Source of the DNA: an uncultured Caulobacteraceae bacterium
GTDB taxonomy: Bacteria > Pseudomonadota > Alphaproteobacteria > Caulobacterales > Caulobacteraceae
Length of the DNA: 37,009 bases
Reading direction: 5' to 3'
Assembly: GCA_937952995.1 (NCBI GenBank)
Contig: CALFYB010000445.1
Span: forward strand, 1-37,009
The position numbers and the translations under genes were made by a program. The notes under the pieces are model-generated. The model ran no database searches. It was not told the DNA's origin and worked only from the letters and a program-made list of their open reading frames with translations. Numbering within the stretch: the stretch's first letter is position 1; every line of letters begins with the position of its first letter. This document shows, in pieces, positions 32,557 to 37,009 of this stretch.

Positions 32557-33699
32557 ATGGGCAGTGATTTTCGTGCATTGGGTGCCGATGAGACGGTCCA
32601 AGATTGGGCAACTGTTCCCATTCCCATTGCACGGCCCTCAATGCCTAACACCGCTGCCATTTTACCCTATCTAGAGCGGATAGATGGCTCCGGCTGGTAC
32701 ACAAATTTTGGCCCCCTAATTTTAGAATTGGAGCAGCGGCTTGCGGAGCGCTTCGATGGAAAGGCCTATGTTGCTACGGCCTCCAATGGCACCCAAGCCC
32801 TGACCATTTCACTGCAAGCCTTAGGTGCGACGCCGGGTGGTGTCTGTATCATGCCCGCCTGGACCTTCGTAGCTTCAGCCCACGCCGTGCGGCAAGCCGG
32901 ACTATCGCCGTGGTTTGTCGATGTCGATCCGGTCGGTTGGACCCTTGATCCCGACTATGTCCGTCGAGTGATGGTTGAGGCCCCGGGCAAGGTTGAGGCG
33001 GTGATGGTCGTTGCCGCCTTTGGCCAACCGGTCGATGTCTCGGCTTGGGTGAAATTTCGCGAAGACACTGGCGTACCAGTCATTTTGGACGCGGCCGCCT
33101 CCTTTGACAGTGTCCACGATCCGCGTCTTCCGACCATGGTTAGCCTGCATGCAACAAAGGTTTTAGGCAGTGGCGAAGGTGCCTTCGTCGCCTCAGATGA
33201 CGTTGATTTCATTGCTCGGTTTAGGGCCTCGACCAATTTTGGTTTCCACGGTGACCGAATTGCGCGCCACATCGCCACTAACGCTAAGCTGAGTGAGTAT
33301 AATGGAGCGGTCAGCCTCGCCGCCCTTGATGTCTGGCCTGAGATCAGGTCCCGATATGTCCGCTGCGCATTAGCGCTAAAACAAGCCTTGATCGACGTGC
33401 CTCACATTGGCTTTCAGACCGGGTGGGGCGAGCAATGGGTGTCTAGCACCTGCGTCGTCTCCCTACCGCCTGAGCGCTTACGGTCGGTGATCGATGGGCT
33501 GGCCTCTGACAATATTGCTTCCCGCAGCTGGTGGGCGCTCGGCTGCCATCGTGAACCGGCTTTTGTCGATTGCCCGTCACATAGTCTCGTCACTACCGAT
33601 CAACTGGCGGTCGCGACCCTTGGGCTGCCCTATTTTGCTGACATGGCTGGGCGACAGATCGATCGACTGGCGCACGCTCTCCAAAAGGCCATGACCTGA
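32557..33699 (+). CDS. DegT/DnrJ/EryC1/StrS-family PLP aminotransferase
   Basis: A 380-residue sugar aminotransferase. GSGWYTNFGPLILELEQRLAERF is the usual opening. ATASNGTQALTISLQAL is the cofactor phosphate site. VILDAAASFD holds D178, which contacts the PLP ring nitrogen. SLHATKVLGSGEGAF holds K201, the Schiff-base lysine. The family transfers an amino group from glutamate to keto sugars bound to nucleotides, giving amino-deoxy sugars for O-antigens, capsules or glycosylated flagellin. It is divergent from the Gfo/Idh/MocA gene, which could supply the keto sugar, and is followed by a glycosyltransferase 37 bases downstream. The exact sugar cannot be read from sequence. Confidence 0.92.
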   Translation: MGSDFRALGADETVQDWATVPIPIARPSMPNTAAILPYLERIDGSGWYTNFGPLILELEQRLAERFDGKAYVATASNGTQALTISLQALGATPGGVCIMPAWTFVASAHAVRQAGLSPWFVDVDPVGWTLDPDYVRRVMVEAPGKVEAVMVVAAFGQPVDVSAWVKFREDTGVPVILDAAASFDSVHDPRLPTMVSLHATKVLGSGEGAFVASDDVDFIARFRASTNFGFHGDRIARHIATNAKLSEYNGAVSLAALDVWPEIRSRYVRCALALKQALIDVPHIGFQTGWGEQWVSSTCVVSLPPERLRSVIDGLASDNIASRSWWALGCHREPAFVDCPSHSLVTTDQLAVATLGLPYFADMAGRQIDRLAHALQKAMT

Positions 33700-33736
33700 A
33701 CCTCAAATGGCCTGAAGCCGTTCGAAAGTGCATAGA

Positions 33737-35188
33737 ATGACAATCGCTGACTTTTTGCTATCTGAAACCCAGCCGAACTACGTGGCACAGGTCACGTCTA
33801 TTGCCGACCGTTGGGAAGTGACCTTGCCAGAGGACTTCGCCGTTGGTCTCGACAATGACAATTTTGTGCCCCGTCTTGTAGACCAAATTGAGTCTGGGGT
33901 TTTTGCTGACGATGAGGTGTTGCAACTCATTTCAGACCTCTGGTCGCTGACTTGGTGGCGCGGCCCTAAGATCGATGACGACTGTTCGCGCCGAATTATT
34001 GGCCGCGCTGTGTCGATATTTCGAAGCGTCTTTGACCGCCCCAACCTGCCTCAGCCAACGGTAGCGCGCAGCAAGGCTCGCAAAGAGCACTCGGTCTTTG
34101 TCGGCACCCTGCAAGATCCCCTTCATTCCCCTTCGCGCGGTGCCATCGACTATGTCGCTGTGCTGGCGATGGATCCGGCCGTTGAGCGGATCGACATCTA
34201 TTATGCCGGGTCGATCACACCACGCTTGCAGGCCTATATCGATGAGCGGATAGGGGCCCTTATCCGCCGCCGTGGTATCCGTTTCTTCTGTGTCGATGTT
34301 GTGGAAGACCTGCTGTCAGAGGTGGTCGGGCGCGGTGCCTGTACCTTCCATTTCTGGTGCGAGCCGGCACTATCGCCGTGGATCGGCCTGATGAGCCTGT
34401 TTGGCCCTACGGTGATGTTTGTCTGTGGTGACGAAGCCCCGGTGCAATATGCCGACGTCTATTGGTATTTTCATCAGCCCGACTATGTGGCGGAGCGGTG
34501 GGCGCGGCGAGGAGCGCCCCAGTCCTTTATCAACAACTACGTCTTTAGCCAGAGCGGCCCAACCTTGATTGAAGGGCCACCGAGCCCTCGCAAACGCCAA
34601 CCTTTGGGTTGGAACGAAAATAACTTCATCATGGCTTCAGTTGGTAATCGCTTGGGCATCGATTTAGACGAGGCCTTTGTTACCGGCATGGAGGCTATAT
34701 TAAGGGCCCATCCAGAATGTGTCTGGCTCGTCGTAGGTTCGCTTCCTGAGCATCTGATCTATGCATTCGAACAAGGCTTCGGGTTCCAGTTTCGGCATAT
34801 CCCCTTTGAGGCGCAATTGGGTGAGCTGATGACGATTGTGGACGTATTTGCCAATCCGTTCCGACCGGGTGGTGGCAACAGTGCCAATAATGCCCTGACG
34901 GCCGGAACTGTACTGCTCACCCTTGCCGAAGGTGACGTCGCCTCCTTGGTGCCTCCAGAACATCGCGCTAACGATAATGAAGACTATTTCGCACGCCTTC
35001 TAAAACTGGTGGAGGACCCAAGCCATTTGGCAGCTTGGCGTGAGCTGCAGCAGAGCCAGCACGCGGGCTTGGTTGATCAGACCGCGTTCCTTGAGTCTTT
35101 GCGCAGCATGACAAGCCTCGCCTATGAGCGGTTCTTAGCCCGGCGCTCAACGCCCCTCACGAGCGTGATTGATGGGTCACAGCCATAA
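33737..35188 (+). CDS. GT-B-type glycosyltransferase
   Basis: A 483-residue protein whose C-terminal half resembles GT-B glycosyltransferases. FIMASVGNRLGIDLDEAFVTGMEAIL is at about 300-325, VWLVVGS follows, HIPFEAQLGELMTIVDVFANPFRPGGGNSANNALTAG resembles the nucleotide-sugar binding region, and LLTLAEGDVAS follows it. The N-terminal half is less conserved and contains FVGTLQDPLHSPSRGA, which looks like the other Rossmann domain beginning. The ATG at 33737 is preferred over a GTG at 33728. It follows the aminotransferase by 37 bases and probably transfers the amino sugar made by the cluster. The donor and acceptor are unknown, and the family assignment is by fold-like motifs only. Confidence 0.75.
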   Translation: MTIADFLLSETQPNYVAQVTSIADRWEVTLPEDFAVGLDNDNFVPRLVDQIESGVFADDEVLQLISDLWSLTWWRGPKIDDDCSRRIIGRAVSIFRSVFDRPNLPQPTVARSKARKEHSVFVGTLQDPLHSPSRGAIDYVAVLAMDPAVERIDIYYAGSITPRLQAYIDERIGALIRRRGIRFFCVDVVEDLLSEVVGRGACTFHFWCEPALSPWIGLMSLFGPTVMFVCGDEAPVQYADVYWYFHQPDYVAERWARRGAPQSFINNYVFSQSGPTLIEGPPSPRKRQPLGWNENNFIMASVGNRLGIDLDEAFVTGMEAILRAHPECVWLVVGSLPEHLIYAFEQGFGFQFRHIPFEAQLGELMTIVDVFANPFRPGGGNSANNALTAGTVLLTLAEGDVASLVPPEHRANDNEDYFARLLKLVEDPSHLAAWRELQQSQHAGLVDQTAFLESLRSMTSLAYERFLARRSTPLTSVIDGSQP

Positions 35189-35204
35189 GGTTCAGCGCGG
35201 ACGG

Positions 35205-36224
35205 CTAGACCACATCTGCATCCACGCTGGGACCCGTTACGATTGAAGCGATAAGGGCATTTAACCCCTCGGTAGGGTCTGTGACTTCCCATTCCCGATA
35301 GACTCGCATCTTGCTGGTAAACAATTCAGGCATAACCACAAAATGAGACCCAGCACTCGGGTTCAGTGGAACGAAGTTGCCTGTGCCCGTAGGGTCATAA
35401 CTGTCTGTCAAGATTACATCGATGTTGAATTTAGTGTTTGAAAGCAAGCCTAGTGCGACGAGTCCGTTTGACCCTGAAATCATGTGGCCAGCAATTTCGC
35501 AGATCGCCACCGCTAGATTTGTCGTGAGATGGATTTGAGTGCCGCGGATATCGAGACCCTCCGGCTGAAACAGTCCGCCGTGCATATTGTAAAAAACTTT
35601 TTTCCCGGCGGCTTCGTAGGCTTCCGATAGCAGGTTCCAAAATTTCGCCGAAGCGGGTTTGTTTGTATTATTGCCCGTGAAAAAAACGACGGAATTACCG
35701 GGTTCGATCCGATTGACCTTGGCATACCTCATGGCTTCGACGTTAACGTCGAGCTCGATATTTCCCCGGACGATCGGCGCTTCCCAGGGTAAATTCATGG
35801 CGTATCTTACAAGATCTATGAACGATAGTCCGCCCCGCCCCGGTTGGCTTCTGAACAGCTCATGCAACGCAAAGCCGCGGCCATCACCATTTTGATTGAT
35901 CCAGAGATTTTGGGGAACGCCGACCCTAAAGTCTAAAGGATTGATGATGCGATAGGTGCTTAAGGCGCGCATGGCCGCCAGTGGCACAAACTTTACGGCA
36001 TCAATTTGGTCTGTAAACAGCTTCAGCACATCACGTTTGCCGCTGTCGACCACCATACAGATCTTCCCGCCATGGTGGGCTCGAAAGGCAGGCAGCAAGG
36101 CGCATACCGTCGCCAGTTCGCCAATCGAACTTGGAACCATCAAGATCCAGTGATCTTCGCATCCGCTTACAATCTGGTCGCGCAAAACGGTGAGTTGCGT
36201 AATTAGCTGTTCCAGCTCATCCAT
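35205..36224 (-). CDS. Putative glycosyltransferase family 9-like protein
   Basis: A 339-residue protein with a GT9/heptosyltransferase-like pattern. ILMVPSSIGELATVCALLPAFRAHHGGK (about 27-54) resembles the N-terminal beta-alpha unit and the GD loop of GT9. VVFFTGNNTNKPASAKFWNLLSEAYEAAGKKV is a second Rossmann opening. LAVAICEIAGHMISGSNGLVALGLL resembles the donor-binding region of GT9 where a GNDSG motif usually stands. Overall similarity is weak and some family residues are not evident, so it could be an inactive or distant relative. It is convergent with the preceding glycosyltransferase (16-base gap) and divergent from the cytidylyltransferase. A role in surface glycan assembly is inference from its neighbours. 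Confidence 0.55.
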   Translation of the reverse strand: MDELEQLITQLTVLRDQIVSGCEDHWILMVPSSIGELATVCALLPAFRAHHGGKICMVVDSGKRDVLKLFTDQIDAVKFVPLAAMRALSTYRIINPLDFRVGVPQNLWINQNGDGRGFALHELFRSQPGRGGLSFIDLVRYAMNLPWEAPIVRGNIELDVNVEAMRYAKVNRIEPGNSVVFFTGNNTNKPASAKFWNLLSEAYEAAGKKVFYNMHGGLFQPEGLDIRGTQIHLTTNLAVAICEIAGHMISGSNGLVALGLLSNTKFNIDVILTDSYDPTGTGNFVPLNPSAGSHFVVMPELFTSKMRVYREWEVTDPTEGLNALIASIVTGPSVDADVV

Positions 36225-36239
36225 AAATTACCTCGATAC

Positions 36240-36277
36240 CGGCCTTCTAATAGGCCGACGATGCGATTCCATCGGCC
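36240..36277. promoter_or_regulatory. Two overlapping hairpins in the leader of the GT9-like gene
   Basis: CGGCCT (36240-36245) pairs with AGGCCG (36252-36257) around a six-base loop. GGCCGA (36253-36258) can instead pair with TCGGCC (36272-36277). The two stems share the central segment, so only one can form at a time. They lie 16-53 bases upstream of the minus-strand start at 36224. No terminator-like T run follows in either direction, so an attenuator is only a possibility. Confidence 0.3.
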
Positions 36278-36431
36278 CCTACCCCCAGTAGTGTTTCGAG
36301 CAAACGTTAACCTTGTTCGCGTTATATGTAAGGGGTAACTTAACTAGCGCCATCGATCCGTTGCGATTCACGAACGGTGTCCGGCGATCTCGCGGCAGAA
36401 GGGCCTGCACACCGCCATGGGTGACAAGATG

Positions 36432-36437
36432 TATAAT
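36432..36437 (+). promoter_or_regulatory. Perfect minus-10 box upstream of the cytidylyltransferase
   Basis: TATAAT stands 26 bases before the GTG at 36463, at a distance suited to a minus-10 element with a short leader. No good TTGACA-like box is found about 17 bases upstream, so support is partial. Confidence 0.35.
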
Positions 36438-36462
36438 TGCCACGATTCAGGATGCTAGATAG

Positions 36463-37009
36463 GTGATCCAACCTGCCTCCTCGAGCGACGATGCTATGCG
36501 CATTTTGGCGCAGGATTTGCGTGCGCGCGCGGCTGGCGAAAAGATCATTTTCATTTCGGGCAATTTCAACATTCTCCATCCAGGCCACCTGCGGCTTTTT
36601 CGGTTTGCGGCGGAGTTGGGTGGCAGACTGGTTGTTGGGGTTAATGCCGATGGCAATGAAGGGGTAACGGTCGAGCAGAGGCACCGTTTAGAGGATGTTC
36701 GCGCGATCGCTGCTGTCCATGAAGCAATTGCTCTTACCGAAGAGCCTGAACAGTTCATCGCGCGTTTGCGCTTCGACGGGCAACTGACAATCCGGACAAT
36801 GCTGCGTGCCGAGGCGCGCAAAGAGCAGCCGGATGAAATGATAAATCTCCGTGACGGTCGCGACCGTGCTTTTGCCGCCGCCGCGCGTGGTGCGCTGCTC
36901 GATGCTGACGGTCGGGTTGCCCAGCTGCACCTGCTGTTGCAGATCGGTGGCCTCCAGCTGCGCGCTGCTCACCTGCCGGAGCGCGGCGCTGAAACTGGTC
37001 TGGAAGCTT
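36463..37009 (+). CDS. 5' part of a cytidylyltransferase-like nucleotidyltransferase; similarity ends near 36771
   Basis: The plus-strand frame stays open from the GTG at 36463 (alternatively the ATG at 36496) to the window end. From the GTG, residues 12-35 read like the start of RfaE-domain-II or TagD-type cytidylyltransferases. IIFISGNFNILHPGHLRLF carries the nucleotide-binding HPGH, followed by VVGVNADG, RLEDVRAIAAV and EEPEQFIARLR. These enzymes activate a sugar or polyol phosphate with CTP or ATP for glycan synthesis, which suits the cluster. After FIARLR (36771) the expected next motif, a PDVVVKGK-like stretch, is replaced by unrelated residues antisense to a uvrA fragment. The native C-terminus is therefore missing, and the remaining frame to 37009 is probably not part of the protein. 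Confidence 0.75.
   Translation, partial: MIQPASSSDDAMRILAQDLRARAAGEKIIFISGNFNILHPGHLRLFRFAAELGGRLVVGVNADGNEGVTVEQRHRLEDVRAIAAVHEAIALTEEPEQFIARLRFDGQLTIRTMLRAEARKEQPDEMINLRDGRDRAFAAAARGALLDADGRVAQLHLLLQIGGLQLRAAHLPERGAETGLEA
36751..37008 (-). CDS. uvrA: Fragment of UvrA (excinuclease ABC subunit A), probably foreign to this locus
   Basis: On the minus strand the frame entering from the window edge reads a UvrA segment: PTVSIEQRTTRGGGKSTVATVTEIYHF, then RLLFARLGTQHCPDCQLPVEAQTRDEL, containing the first CPDC of a zinc-binding module. UvrA scans DNA for bulky lesions in nucleotide excision repair. The match stops at about 36751, and the following residues (FRLFGKSNCF and onward) are merely the antisense of the cytidylyltransferase. 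Only about 85 residues of a protein of about 950 are present. The abrupt inverted join and the HindIII site at the very end suggest a cloning or assembly chimera. A genuine rearranged remnant is the alternative. Confidence 0.8.

Noticed and set aside
36340..36972. Several minus-strand open frames between 36340 and 36821, and the tail of the uvrA frame below 36751
   Set aside because: They are antisense to the cytidylyltransferase coding region on the plus strand. Only the part from about 36751 upward shows UvrA similarity.
36463..37009. A genuine fusion protein of cytidylyltransferase with an extra C-terminal domain
   Set aside because: Although the frame stays open to the end, the residues after 36771 are the antisense translation of a uvrA segment and resemble no domain.

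Overview
The window looks like a chromosomal segment of an alphaproteobacterium. The evidence is moderately high G+C, gene content (ABC permease fused to an M1 peptidase, paired L,D-transpeptidases, puuA/puuB, WYL regulator, HPP protein) and tightly packed, often overlapping genes. A Caulobacterales-like lineage is plausible, but that is an impression and not a demonstrated placement. I saw no rRNA, tRNA, CRISPR array, insertion sequence or phage gene, and no gene-free stretch longer than about 300 bases.

Layout. 1-6400: the edge of an unknown minus-strand gene, a fumarylacetoacetate-hydrolase-family enzyme, an ABC ATPase plus permease/M1-peptidase pair, and a YqjD/YqjE-like pair of small membrane proteins. 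6415-11880 (minus strand): phosphoenolpyruvate carboxylase followed by gamma-glutamylputrescine synthetase and oxidase (polyamine use). 11976-17496: a CinA-C deamidase, a small unknown gene, a WYL regulator, a possible small membrane protein, a CaiB-type CoA-transferase and two L,D-transpeptidases of cell-wall metabolism.

17586-23716 is the most interesting metabolic region. A DUF5690 membrane carrier is divergent from a run of FAD oxidase (TIGR03364/HpnW type), phosphonoacetaldehyde hydrolase (phnX), a second FAD-dependent oxidoreductase and an MFS carrier. The usual aminotransferase PhnW and the PhnCDE importer are absent from the window. The simplest reading is that the flavin oxidase makes phosphonoacetaldehyde from an amino- or N-alkylaminoethylphosphonate, PhnX cleaves it to acetaldehyde and phosphate, and the carriers bring substrate in. 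The divergent promoter region holds a three-copy 14-bp tandem repeat flanked by an 8-bp inverted repeat.

23713-28965: an HPP membrane protein and a three-gene ABC exporter (ATPase, FtsX-type permease, HlyD-type adaptor). 28971-36771: a surface-glycan or modified-metabolite cluster. It holds an overlapping minus-strand operon (Gfo/Idh/MocA oxidoreductase, ATP-grasp ligase, FkbM methyltransferase), then a DegT-type aminotransferase, two glycosyltransferase-like genes and the 5' part of a cytidylyltransferase. At about 36751-36771 the cytidylyltransferase runs into an antisense fragment of uvrA that continues to the end of the window, which finishes exactly on a HindIII site (AAGCTT). This looks like a chimeric junction, so the last roughly 240 bases should not be taken as native context.
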